From Leucobacter sp. wl10 (GTDB taxonomy: Bacteria; Actinomycetota; Actinomycetes; Actinomycetales; Microbacteriaceae), in contig NZ_KZ984000.1 of assembly GCF_003569785.1 (NCBI RefSeq), positions 17,863-81,862 of the forward strand: DNA of 64,000 nucleotides, read 5' to 3'. Shown one piece after another: positions 43,363 through 52,093 of this stretch. Position 1 is the stretch's first letter. Every line of letters begins with the position of its first letter. Under the pieces are notes generated by a model. It ran no database searches. It was given only the letters and a program-made list of their open reading frames with translations, and was not told the DNA's origin. A program made the position numbers and the translations under genes.

Positions 43363-44697
43363 CTACTCCGCGAAGGCCTCGGTGATGGGGCGCAGCTTCG
43401 AGACGGTCTCGCCGAGTTCGTGCTCGGGATCCGAATCGGCCATGATCCCGCCGCCCGCGCTCGCCACCACGGAGCGCTCCCCGGTTTCGGGATCGGCCGC
43501 ACCGACCTGCGCGCAGCGCAGCGCGATGACCCACTCGCCGTCGCCCGCGGCGTCGATCCAGCCCACGGCGCCCGCGTAGCGCCCGCGGTCGAAGGGCTCG
43601 AGCTCGGCGATGGCGTCGACGGCCGCCGCGGTGGGCGTGCCGGCGACCGCGGCCGTGGGATGCAGTGCCCCGACCAGCTCGAGGGAGGAGCTGCGCTCGC
43701 CCAGGCACGCGCCGAGGTCGGTGGCGAGGTGCCAGACGTTGGGCAGCCGCAGCGTGAAGGGTTCCTCGCTGGTGCGCAGCTCGCGCACGTGCGGGGAGAG
43801 CGCGGTGACGACGCTCTGCACGGCGAAGGCGTGCTCGTGCTGCTCCTTGGCGCTGGTCAGCAGCTCGTCGCGGGCCTGCGCGTCCCGGCCGGCGCTCTCG
43901 GGGTGGCGGCCGCGGGTGCCGGCGAGCACGCGGGCCGAGACCGCGCCGCCGGTCGAGCGGATGAGGGTCTCCGGGCTCGCCCCCAGCATGCCGTCGACCG
44001 CGAAGGTCCAGCAGTCGAGGTACCGCTCCGCGAGCCGTCGCAGGGGGACGCGCAGGTCGTCGTCGGCGGCGATCCCGCCCGACACCTGGCGCGCGAGCAC
44101 GATCTTCTCCGCGTCGCCCTGCGAGATGCGGTGCATCGCCTGGCGCACGCCGCTGAGATAGGCGTCGACGGCGGCGGAGTCGGGCGCCGTCCGATCCACG
44201 GGTTCGCCGGCCCGGGATCCCGCGCGCGGCGCGGCGAACGCGGTGCCCGCCCATGAGCCGGGCGGCTGCGGAGCGGGGAGCTCGAGGGCGTCGGGGGACG
44301 GCGGCGGGTCGTCGGATGAGAGGACCGCGACCTCGGTGATCCACCACCGGTCGCGGTGCCGCGCGACGAGCGTGCGCGGCACGACGAGCACGCTCTCAGC
44401 CGCGCTGCGGTTCGCGAAGGTGAAGGACCCGAGCGCCACGAGGCCCGTGCCGGGCATGCGCACGGGGTCGTCGATCTCGGCGGCCGCCGCGATCTCGCGC
44501 CAGCGCTCGGCCGCCTCCGCGAAGCGCGCCGGACCGCTGAACGTCAGCCGCAGCGCCTCGCCCACACCCACGCAGGCGCGATCCCCCCGATACCAGAGCA
44601 GCGGGTGCCGTGGGTCGGCGAGCGAAAGGAGGTCGGGAGTCGCCGCAAGGGTTCGCGTGATCGCGCGCAGCCTGGGCACATCGCGATCGCTCGTCAC
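43363..44697 (-). CDS. menF: Isochorismate synthase
   Basis: This 444-residue chorismate-utilising enzyme has GDAEKIVLARQVSGG, SPETLIRSTGGAVSARVLAGTRGR, the Mg/substrate motifs HAFAVQSVV and LHPTAAVAGTPT, and GAVGWIDAAGDGEWVIALRCAQV. KIVLAR with a catalytic Lys is typical of isochorismate synthases (MenF/EntC). It feeds MenD. The GTG start at 44697 lies six bases from TAGATT. The gene is divergent from menG with 84 bp between them. Confidence 0.94.
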   Translation of the reverse strand: MTSDRDVPRLRAITRTLAATPDLLSLADPRHPLLWYRGDRACVGVGEALRLTFSGPARFAEAAERWREIAAAAEIDDPVRMPGTGLVALGSFTFANRSAAESVLVVPRTLVARHRDRWWITEVAVLSSDDPPPSPDALELPAPQPPGSWAGTAFAAPRAGSRAGEPVDRTAPDSAAVDAYLSGVRQAMHRISQGDAEKIVLARQVSGGIAADDDLRVPLRRLAERYLDCWTFAVDGMLGASPETLIRSTGGAVSARVLAGTRGRHPESAGRDAQARDELLTSAKEQHEHAFAVQSVVTALSPHVRELRTSEEPFTLRLPNVWHLATDLGACLGERSSSLELVGALHPTAAVAGTPTAAAVDAIAELEPFDRGRYAGAVGWIDAAGDGEWVIALRCAQVGAADPETGERSVVASAGGGIMADSDPEHELGETVSKLRPITEAFAE

Positions 44698-44781
44698 CCT
44701 GCCAATCTACCCGTTCGGACTGAGCGCGCTGCGGGGAGGCGCCTCAGGCAGCGACGGAGCGGGACGGGATACGATGGCAGG
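44698..44781. promoter_or_regulatory. Divergent menF/menG promoter region with matching leaderless starts
   Basis: For menF (minus strand) TAGATT (44704-44709) is followed by GGCAGG and GTGAC. For menG (plus strand) TACGAT (44770-44775) is followed by the same GGCAGG and GTGAC. Both boxes are positioned so that transcription would begin on the start codon. The identical 11-bp initiation block GGCAGGGTGAC on both sides suggests coordinated expression. No operator palindrome was seen. Confidence 0.6.
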
Positions 44782-45570
44782 GTGACCCGACCCGACACCG
44801 CGACCAAGCGCGCAGCAGACGTCTCCGCCATGTTCGACCAGGTCTCTCCTCGCTACGACCTGATCAACGACGTGCTCACCGCGGGCAACGACCGCCTGTG
44901 GCGCATCGCCACCACGCGCGCCGTCATGCCGCGCAGCGGAATGCGCATCCTCGATCTCGCCGCGGGTACGGGCACCTCGTCGGCCGCGCTCGCCGCGCAC
45001 GGTGCGCAGGTGGTCGCCGCGGACTTCTCCGAGGGCATGCTCGAGGAGGGGCGCAGGCGCCACGCGGGCAACGACCTCGTCGAGTTCGTGCGTGCGGATG
45101 CGACCGCCCTTCCGTTCGAGGACGACGGCTTCGATGCGGCCACCATCTCGTACGGGCTGCGCAACATCGACGACCCCCGGAGGGCGCTCGCCGAGATGCG
45201 GCGCGTCGTGAAGCCGGGCGGGCTCGTGGTGATCGCCGAATTCTCGACGCCGCCGTCGGCGCTGGTGCGCGGGCCCTACGCGTTCTACGGCCGGCACGTG
45301 CTGCCCCGCATCGCGGGACTCATCAACCGCGAGGCCGCCGGCGCCTACCGCTACCTCACCGAGTCGATCGAGGCCTGGCCGGCCCAGGAGGAGCTCGCGG
45401 CGTGGCTGCGCGAGGCGGGCTTGGAGTGCGTCGCCTACCGCAACCTCACCTTCGGCATCGTGGCGCTGCACCGCGGCTTCGTGCCGCGCGAGCCGAAGCC
45501 CGCGGCGAAGAAGCCCGCCTCCGCGAAGAAGCCCGCCGCGGCGAAGCCGAGCGCTGGAGGACCTCGGTGA
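44782..45570 (+). CDS. menG: Demethylmenaquinone methyltransferase
   Basis: This 262-residue UbiE/MenG methyltransferase has MFDQVSPRYDLINDVLTAGNDRLWR, the SAM motif ILDLAAGTGTSSAALA and FDAATISYGLRNIDDPRRALAEMRRVVKPGGLVVIAEFS. It methylates demethylmenaquinone. After the enzyme core there is a Lys/Ala/Pro tail (PAAKKPASAKKPAAAKPSA), a low-complexity extension probably disordered. GTG 44782 is chosen because it starts the conserved N-terminus and lies six bases after TACGAT. Its stop overlaps the next GTG. Confidence 0.96.
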   Translation: MTRPDTATKRAADVSAMFDQVSPRYDLINDVLTAGNDRLWRIATTRAVMPRSGMRILDLAAGTGTSSAALAAHGAQVVAADFSEGMLEEGRRRHAGNDLVEFVRADATALPFEDDGFDAATISYGLRNIDDPRRALAEMRRVVKPGGLVVIAEFSTPPSALVRGPYAFYGRHVLPRIAGLINREAAGAYRYLTESIEAWPAQEELAAWLREAGLECVAYRNLTFGIVALHRGFVPREPKPAAKKPASAKKPAAAKPSAGGPR

Positions 45571-46622
45571 GCCGTCGGAGCGCCGAGGACACGGCGACGC
45601 AGGCGCTGCCCATGCGCCTGTTCCGCGGCGCGCAGGATCGCCGCCAGGCGAAGGAGCTGCAGGATCAGCTCGAACTGATCGAGTCCGGGCTCATGGAGCA
45701 CCTCCGCTTCGCCTCGCCGGTCGCCGACGCGCCCGCCCGCTACCTGATGGACGCCGGCGGCAAGCGGATCCGGCCCATGCTGACGCTGCTCACGAGCGAG
45801 TTGGGCGACGGCCCGAACGAGCTGGTGCGCCGCGCAGCGCAGGCGGTCGAGATGACCCACCTCGCCTCGCTCTACCACGACGACGTGATGGACGACGCGA
45901 AGCTGCGCCGAGGCGTGCCCGCCGCTCAGACGGTGTGGTCGAACTCGGTCGCGATCCTGGCCGGCGACCTGCTCTTCGCGCGCGCCTCGTCGCTCGTCTC
46001 GGGCATGGGCGAGGAGGCGATCCTGCTGCAGGCCCGCACCTTCGAGCGTCTCTGCCTGGGCCAGCTGCACGAGACCGTCGGTCCGCAGGAGGGCGATGAG
46101 CCGATCGCGCACTACGTCCAGGTGCTCGCCGACAAGACGGGCGCGCTGATCGCCGCCGCTGCGCGCATGGGCGCGATGTTCGGGCGCGCCCCGTCCGAGT
46201 ACGCGGATCCGGTGATGGAGTACGGCGAGCGCATCGGCGTCGCATTCCAGCTGATCGACGACGTGATCGACCTCTCTCCCAAGAAGGAGCAGACGGGCAA
46301 GCGGGCCGGCACCGACCTGCGTGCGGGCGTCGCCACGCTGCCGTATCTGCTGCTGCAGCGGCGGGCGGGTGCGAGCGCCTCGGACGCGGGGCTGCTGGCG
46401 CGCATCGACGCCGGTGCCGCGGCGATCGCCGACGGGGCGGATCCCGGCCTCCTCGACCCCGAGGTCGAGGCGCTGCGGGCGCACGAGGTGACCCGGGAGA
46501 CCGAGACCACGGCCAAGCGCTGGGCCGAGGAGGCGAAGCAGTCGCTCGAACCGCTGCCCAAGTCGTCGGTGAAGCGCGCGCTCGAGCGCATGGCCGACTC
46601 CATCGTGAACCGGGAAGGATAG
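45567..46622 (+). CDS. Polyprenyl diphosphate synthase (menaquinone side chain)
   Basis: This is a 351-residue trans-isoprenyl diphosphate synthase. GGKRIRPML binds substrate, LASLYHDDVMDDAKLRRG is the first Asp-rich motif (DDxxD), and FQLIDDVIDLSPKKEQTGKRAGTDL is the second. The chain length is probably long (C35-C50), given its coupling to menG by a GTGA overlap. It supplies the side chain attached by MenA, which is not in this window. An N-terminal extension of about 20 residues precedes the core. Confidence 0.93.
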   Translation: MSRRSAEDTATQALPMRLFRGAQDRRQAKELQDQLELIESGLMEHLRFASPVADAPARYLMDAGGKRIRPMLTLLTSELGDGPNELVRRAAQAVEMTHLASLYHDDVMDDAKLRRGVPAAQTVWSNSVAILAGDLLFARASSLVSGMGEEAILLQARTFERLCLGQLHETVGPQEGDEPIAHYVQVLADKTGALIAAAARMGAMFGRAPSEYADPVMEYGERIGVAFQLIDDVIDLSPKKEQTGKRAGTDLRAGVATLPYLLLQRRAGASASDAGLLARIDAGAAAIADGADPGLLDPEVEALRAHEVTRETETTAKRWAEEAKQSLEPLPKSSVKRALERMADSIVNREG

Positions 46623-46624
46623 GA

Positions 46625-48001
46625 ATGCGCAGCATGCGACTGGCGATCGTCGGAGCGGGCCCGGCGGGGATCTACGCGGCGGATCTGCTGCTGAAGGCCG
46701 AGCGCGACTTCGAGGTCGAGATCGATCTGTTCGAGCAGCTGCCGGCCCCGTACGGCCTGGTGCGCTACGGCGTCTCGCCGGATCACCCCCGCATCAAGGG
46801 CATCATCACAGCGCTGCGCGAGGTGCTCGACAGCGGCTCCATCCGCTACTTCGGCAACGTGCGCTACGGCCAGGACATCACGCTCGCCGACCTCAAGCGG
46901 CACTACCACGCGGTGATCTTCGCCACGGGCGCGATTCGCGACGCGTCCCTCGAGATCACCGGTATCGGTGCGGAGGGCTCCTACGGCGCGGCCGACTTCG
47001 TGAGCTGGTTCGACGGTCACCCCGACGTGCCCCGCACCTGGCCCCTCGAGGCGCGCGAGGTCGGGGTGATCGGCAACGGCAACGTGGCCCTCGACATCTC
47101 GCGCATGCTCATCAAGCACGCCGACGACCTGCTGCCTACCGAGATCCCGCGCAACGTCTACGAGGGGCTCAAGGCCAACCCCATCGAGGAGCTGCACCTC
47201 TTCGGCCGCCGCGGCCCGAAGTACGTGAAGTTCACGCCGCTCGAGCTGCGCGAACTGGGCGAGGTGCGCGATGTCGACATGGTGCTCGACGAGCGCGACT
47301 TCGACGTCGAAGACGCGTACGCCGACGAGGTGCTCGCCAAGAACAAGCAGATCACCGTCATCACCCGCATCATGGACAAGTGGCGCTCGGAACAGGTGGA
47401 GCGGGACGCTGGGCGCCTCGAGCCCTCCTCGCGCCGCCTGCGCCTGCACTTCTGGTCGAAGCCGGTCGAGGTGGTCGTCGAGCGCGGCCGCGTGGCGGGC
47501 CTCAAGGTCGAGCGCACAGCGCCAGACGGCGAGGGCGGCGTGGTCGACACGGGCGAGTTCGAGGTGATCCCGATGCAGTCGCTCTACCGCGCCGTCGGCT
47601 ACTTCGGATCGCCGCTCGACGAGATCCCGTTCGACGACTCGAAGGGCGTGATCCCGAACATCCAGGGCCGCGTGCGCGATCTCGAGGGAGAGCGGATCCC
47701 GGGCGTGTACGCGACCGGCTGGATCAAGCGCGGGCCGGTCGGCCTCATCGGCCACACCAAGTCCGACGCAATGGAGACGCTCGAGTGCCTGCTCGAGGAC
47801 CGCGAGACCTGGTGGCGCCCCGAGCGCCCGGAGGCCGAGGCGATCCCGGCGCTGCTGCACGAGCGCGAGGTGCCCTACACCACGATCGAGGGCTGGCGCC
47901 GCCTCGACGAGCACGAGCTCGCCCTGGGCGAGGGGGAGGGCCGCACCCGCATCAAGGTGGTGCCCCGCGACGAGATGACCCGGGTCTCCCGGGGCGAGTA
48001 G
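46625..48001 (+). CDS. Ferredoxin/adrenodoxin-type NADP+ reductase (FprA-like)
   Basis: This 458-residue flavoprotein has FAD motif IVGAGPAGIYAADLL, LPAPYGLVRYGVSPDHPRIK, NADPH motif VGVIGNGNVALDISRML and a GYFGSPLDEIPF segment. GWIKRGPVGLIGHTKSDA is the C-terminal signature of the adrenodoxin reductase/FprA group. It moves electrons between NADPH and ferredoxins. It starts 2 bp after the polyprenyl synthase, at the end of the menG operon. Possible clients are the heme oxygenase at 27562 or other monooxygenases; this is inference. Confidence 0.94.
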   Translation: MRSMRLAIVGAGPAGIYAADLLLKAERDFEVEIDLFEQLPAPYGLVRYGVSPDHPRIKGIITALREVLDSGSIRYFGNVRYGQDITLADLKRHYHAVIFATGAIRDASLEITGIGAEGSYGAADFVSWFDGHPDVPRTWPLEAREVGVIGNGNVALDISRMLIKHADDLLPTEIPRNVYEGLKANPIEELHLFGRRGPKYVKFTPLELRELGEVRDVDMVLDERDFDVEDAYADEVLAKNKQITVITRIMDKWRSEQVERDAGRLEPSSRRLRLHFWSKPVEVVVERGRVAGLKVERTAPDGEGGVVDTGEFEVIPMQSLYRAVGYFGSPLDEIPFDDSKGVIPNIQGRVRDLEGERIPGVYATGWIKRGPVGLIGHTKSDAMETLECLLEDRETWWRPERPEAEAIPALLHEREVPYTTIEGWRRLDEHELALGEGEGRTRIKVVPRDEMTRVSRGE

Positions 48002-48039
48002 GGGCGGGCCCGGGCGCCCTTCCGCGACCGTCGCTCGGG

Positions 48040-49701
48040 TCAGGATCGAGACTCGGACCGAACCCGAGGTTCTGCGCCGGGCGACGATCCCGATCCGAGG
48101 GATGTGCGCCGCTCTCCGCTGCGCAGCTGCAGCCAGGCGACGAGCAGGCTGTCGGCATCGAGCAGCGAGACGCCGTAGTGCTCCTCCGCGCGCCTCAGGC
48201 GGTACCGCACGGTGTTCTCATGGACGCCGAGCCGGCGCGCGGTGCGCGCCACGTTGCCGAAGCAACCGCACCAGGCGGCCAGCGTCTCGGCCACGGCGAC
48301 ATCCTCGTGCGCCATCCGGGCGAGGGCGGGCGAACGCAGCACGGGCTCGTCGGCGAAGAGTGCGGCCGCCCGTTCGAACACGAGCGCTGGGCGGAGCGCC
48401 TCGACGGTGAACAATCGGTCCGCCCCTGCGGCCCGCCCGGTGTCGGCGCTCGTGATGTCGAAGAGGCGCTCGGAGAGCGCCCGCAGCGGTGCGACGTCGA
48501 CCGGATGACGGGCGACGCCCGGCAGCGCCACGCGCACGCCCGGCCCGACGAGCCGGTCGACGACCGGCAGCAGCGGCTCGACGAGCTCGGTCGCCGACCG
48601 CGCGGTTTGCTGCTCGACGAGCGCATAGACAAGCCCGCTGCGCACCGCGGTGACGGTCTCGGGGCGGTGCAGCGCGAGGTGGCGGTGCACCGTCGACCGC
48701 AGTTGCGCCAGCACTGGAGACCGGCCGTCGTGCTCGAACGCGAACGCGAGGAGCGCGGCTCCGCGCTCCTCCGAGAGGCCGAGCTCGGCGAACTCCGAAC
48801 CGACGATGTCGTGCCCGTCGAGCATCGTGCGCAAACGATCCTCGCGCGGCTGCTGCGTGGCCCGCCGCACGCGCAGGTCGTCGAGCATGGACGAGGCCGC
48901 GAGTGCTGCTGCGGCGCGCATCCGCGCGTCCTGCTCCGGCGTGAGCGGCCCGGTGCCCGAGGCGTCGATGGCCCAGATGCTGCCCAGCGGGAGCGTGCCC
49001 GCGTGGATCGCGAACGCCACGCGGGGCTCCTCGTCGTCGAGGCGGGGGTATTTGACGGGGGTCCTCGAGCGCAGCACGGTGCGGTACTGGTCGTCGTTGA
49101 AGGGAGAGTCCGGAACGCGCCGCGTGAGGATGCCCTGCGTGCGGAGCCGATCGATCACCTGGCCGGGCACGGAGGAGTAGGCGATGATCCTGCGCCCCAG
49201 GTCCTCGATCGCGACCGATCCACCGAAGAACTCCGCGAGTTCGTTGGCGAGCGCGAAGAGCGGCTCGGCGCCGCGGTCGCGGTGCGTGTCCTCGCTGTGG
49301 CGCTGCTCGCCGAGCAGCTGCGCGAGCATCGCGTCGAAGAGGTGCCAGCTCACCCGCTCGCCCACGCGGAGGAACGGGGTTCCGGTGTCCGCGGAGAGCG
49401 CGGCGAGGCGCTCGGCATCGCGTTCGCGGCACTTCACGGCGATCCCCGCGTAGTCGAGGGCCGCCGCCCGCTCGGCGAGCCGCGCGAGTCCGGCGTCCGG
49501 AGCGTGCACCGCGGAGGGCGCGAGCAGAAGAGTGCCCGGCTGCTCAGGGAGCTCCTCGAGCGCCTCGTGGAACTCCGTTGCCCGGACGACGGTCGAGGAG
49601 GGCGGTCCGAGCCGGGTCGCCGTCTGCGGGCCGAGCTCTTCGAGCAGTTCGTCGAGTGGCAGGCCGATGTCATCCAAACTTGGAGAAAACACTCGATCCA
49701 T
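48040..49701 (-). CDS. PucR/CdaR-type transcriptional regulator
   Basis: This 553-residue protein has an N-terminal purine-catabolism-type (PucR) sensor region to about residue 130. A GAF-like/GGDEF-like middle follows, and a C-terminal HTH (LAAWCGCFGNVARTARRLGVHENTVRYRLRRAEEHYG) typical of the HTH_30 family. Relatives control purine, GABA, proline or polyamine use. It is divergent from the LysA-like decarboxylase with only 86 bp between starts, so it probably regulates that gene and the amino acid importer. No operator could be defined. Confidence 0.92.
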   Translation of the reverse strand: MDRVFSPSLDDIGLPLDELLEELGPQTATRLGPPSSTVVRATEFHEALEELPEQPGTLLLAPSAVHAPDAGLARLAERAAALDYAGIAVKCRERDAERLAALSADTGTPFLRVGERVSWHLFDAMLAQLLGEQRHSEDTHRDRGAEPLFALANELAEFFGGSVAIEDLGRRIIAYSSVPGQVIDRLRTQGILTRRVPDSPFNDDQYRTVLRSRTPVKYPRLDDEEPRVAFAIHAGTLPLGSIWAIDASGTGPLTPEQDARMRAAAALAASSMLDDLRVRRATQQPREDRLRTMLDGHDIVGSEFAELGLSEERGAALLAFAFEHDGRSPVLAQLRSTVHRHLALHRPETVTAVRSGLVYALVEQQTARSATELVEPLLPVVDRLVGPGVRVALPGVARHPVDVAPLRALSERLFDITSADTGRAAGADRLFTVEALRPALVFERAAALFADEPVLRSPALARMAHEDVAVAETLAAWCGCFGNVARTARRLGVHENTVRYRLRRAEEHYGVSLLDADSLLVAWLQLRSGERRTSLGSGSSPGAEPRVRSESRS

Positions 49702-49787
49702 CTCTCAAAGATATACGAGAACCACAAGGCACGCGCGCTCGAAGGCGCATATGGTGGTGACGCACCGATTGAGGATGGAGGACCGCT

Positions 49788-51116
49788 TTGGCTCACGATC
49801 AGACGTTCGGACAACCCGCTCCGGAGGGCACCAGGCTCGGCGAGATGTGGGACTTCCTGCCCGAGGAGTCATCCCGCGTGAAGGGCCCGACCGGCGGCGA
49901 GCTCGCCATCGGCGGCGTCGGCGTCAGCGCCCTCGCCGAGCGGTACGGCACCCCGCTGCACGTCATGGACGAGGCGGGGCTGCGGCGGCAGATCCGCCGC
50001 TTCGTCGAGGGGCTGCGCGAGCGCTGGCCGAACTCCGAGGTGCTGTTCGCCTCCAAGTCGCTGCCCGCGGTCGGCATGTACCGCGTCGCGCAGGAGGAGG
50101 GGCTCTCGGTCGACATCGCGGGCGGCGGAGAGCTCAGGCTCGCGCTCGCCGCGGGGGTCGATCCCGACCGCCTGCACTTCCACGGCAACGCGAAGACCGA
50201 CGCCGAGCTGCGCATGGCCCTCGACGCCGGGATCGGCACCATCATCGTCGACAACGAGGACGAGCTCGACCGCCTCGAGCGCATGCTCGAGCGGCCCCAG
50301 AGGCTGCTGCTGCGCGTCATCCCCGGCGTCGAGGCCGAGACGCACGCGTCGCAGGCCACGGGCGGCGAGAGGTCGAAGTTCGGGCTGCCCGTCGAGCAGG
50401 CGAAGCGCGCGATCGAGCGCATGCGGGCCCACCCGCTCATGGAGTTCGAGGGCGTGCACCTGCACATCGGCTCCCAGATCCTGAACACGCACCAGTTCGC
50501 GCAGGCGGTCGAGAACATCTCGTCCGTCGGCACCTTCCCGGTCTACGACGTGGGCGGCGGGCTGGGCGTTCAGTACACCTACGCCGAGGCGGCCCCGTCG
50601 GTGGAGGAGTACCTCGACGCGATCGTCGCCGCGGCCCGCGCGCACCTGCCCGCCGACGCCAAGCTCGTGATCGAGCCCGGTCGATCGGTCGTGGCGCGGG
50701 CCGGCGTGACCCTCTACCGGGTGGTCTCTGTGAAGCGCACGGGCGACGTCTTCGTGGCGGTCGACGGCGGCCTCGCCGATCAGATGGACATCGCGCTCAC
50801 CGACCAGCGCTACGAGGCGCTGCTCGCCGACCGCATCGACGAGCCCTGGACCGAGAGCGTGCAGCTGGTCGGGCGGCAGTGCGAGTCGGGCGACCTGTTC
50901 ATCGACGGCGCCCCGATGCCCGAGGCGCGGGTCGGCGACCTCGTCGTCATGCCGGCGACGGGGGCCTACGCCTACACGCTCTCGAACAACTACAACGGGG
51001 CGCTCAAGCCCGCGATCGTGTTCGTGAGGGACGGCGAGGCACGGCTCGTGACCCGGCGCGAGACCTACGACGACCTGCTCGCGACGCACCTCCCGGCGAT
51101 CGAGGCCGCCGGCTGA
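49788..51116 (+). CDS. Diaminopimelate decarboxylase-like PLP enzyme (LysA family)
   Basis: This is a 442-residue fold-type III PLP enzyme. FASKSLPAVGMYRVAQEEG holds the PLP Lys, HFHGNAKTDAELRMALDAG, EFEGVHLHIGSQIL, and VIEPGRSVVARAGVTLYRVVSVK are LysA blocks, and VGRQCESGD provides the active-site Cys. It decarboxylates meso-diaminopimelate or a related D/L-amino acid. The start is TTG 49788, with GGAGGACCGCT before it. Being next to a PucR regulator and an amino acid importer instead of lysine genes suggests a catabolic or specialised role; the housekeeping lysA may be elsewhere. Confidence 0.88.
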   Translation: MAHDQTFGQPAPEGTRLGEMWDFLPEESSRVKGPTGGELAIGGVGVSALAERYGTPLHVMDEAGLRRQIRRFVEGLRERWPNSEVLFASKSLPAVGMYRVAQEEGLSVDIAGGGELRLALAAGVDPDRLHFHGNAKTDAELRMALDAGIGTIIVDNEDELDRLERMLERPQRLLLRVIPGVEAETHASQATGGERSKFGLPVEQAKRAIERMRAHPLMEFEGVHLHIGSQILNTHQFAQAVENISSVGTFPVYDVGGGLGVQYTYAEAAPSVEEYLDAIVAAARAHLPADAKLVIEPGRSVVARAGVTLYRVVSVKRTGDVFVAVDGGLADQMDIALTDQRYEALLADRIDEPWTESVQLVGRQCESGDLFIDGAPMPEARVGDLVVMPATGAYAYTLSNNYNGALKPAIVFVRDGEARLVTRRETYDDLLATHLPAIEAAG

Positions 51117-51163
51117 TCCGGCCTCACCGCCCCCGCCACATCCTCCAACGACGAAGGAGCACC

Positions 51164-52093
51164 ATGAAGAAGACACCGCTCACTCTGCTGGCGTCCGCCG
51201 CCGCACTCGCCCTCTTGCTCACCGGATGCTCGGGCGGGAGCGGCGAGACCGGCTCGGGCGGCGAGACCGGCGGGGCGAACCTGCCGACCGGGGACGAGGT
51301 GGGCACCGCCGTCGACCCCGAGCTCACCAAGCTGCTGCCCGGGGACATCGTGGAGAAGGGCCGGATCGACATCGCGGTCGACATCCCCTATCCCCCAATG
51401 GCGATGTACGACGACGCCAACCGCGAGATCGGCTTCGACCCCGAGCTCGGGCGTCTGCTCGGCCAGAAGCTCGGCATCGACGTATCGCTCAACAAGCAGG
51501 CATTCGACTCGGTCATCCCGTCGCTGCAGGCCGGCAAGAACGACATCATCATGAGCGGCATGAACGATACGCCCGAGCGGCAGGCGACCCTGAGCTTCGT
51601 CAACTACACCTACGGTGGCTTCGCTATCGCGGTCAAGAAGGGCAACGAGGCCGGCGTCGAGTCGCAGCGTGATCTCTGCGGCCTGACAGTGTCGGTGCAG
51701 AAGGCCACCGTGCAGGGCGACTTGCTGCGCGCGATGGACTGCGGCGTGAACGTGATGGAGCTTCCATCGGATCTCGACGCCCAGACCGCGCTGCGGGCCG
51801 GCAAGAGCCAGGCCTACGTCGCCGATGCCGTCGTCACCGAGTACGTGGTCGCCACGACCGAGGACGGCAACGCCTTCGAGATCGTGCGCGATCCGGAGAA
51901 TCCCGCCGGCTTCGAGCCCGTCTACAGCGGCATCGGGATACTCAAGGAGGAGACGGAGCTCATCGAGGCGATCCGGGCCGCGCTCCAGGCGCTCATCGAC
52001 GAGGGCAGCTACCAGGCCGTGCTCGAGCGCAACAGCATCGGCGCCTACGCGGTCGAATCGGCCGAGGTGAACCAGGGGACGTCGGCCTCGTGA
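51164..52093 (+). CDS. Amino acid ABC transporter substrate-binding lipoprotein
   Basis: This 309-residue lipoprotein (signal LLASAAALALLLTGCSGG, lipobox LTGC, Gly/Ser/Thr linker) is of the SBP family 3 type. VDIPYPPMAMYDDANREIGFDPELGRLLGQKLG is the family signature, and DIIMSGMNDTPERQATLSFVNYTYGG follows. It binds a polar amino acid. GAAGGAGCACC precedes the ATG at 51164. It lies 47 bp behind the decarboxylase and overlaps the permease start as GTGA. Confidence 0.94.
   Translation: MKKTPLTLLASAAALALLLTGCSGGSGETGSGGETGGANLPTGDEVGTAVDPELTKLLPGDIVEKGRIDIAVDIPYPPMAMYDDANREIGFDPELGRLLGQKLGIDVSLNKQAFDSVIPSLQAGKNDIIMSGMNDTPERQATLSFVNYTYGGFAIAVKKGNEAGVESQRDLCGLTVSVQKATVQGDLLRAMDCGVNVMELPSDLDAQTALRAGKSQAYVADAVVTEYVVATTEDGNAFEIVRDPENPAGFEPVYSGIGILKEETELIEAIRAALQALIDEGSYQAVLERNSIGAYAVESAEVNQGTSAS

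Noticed and set aside
47380-49881. 833-residue plus-strand open frame
   Set aside because: It overlaps the reductase and the antisense PucR gene, with no domain or start signal.
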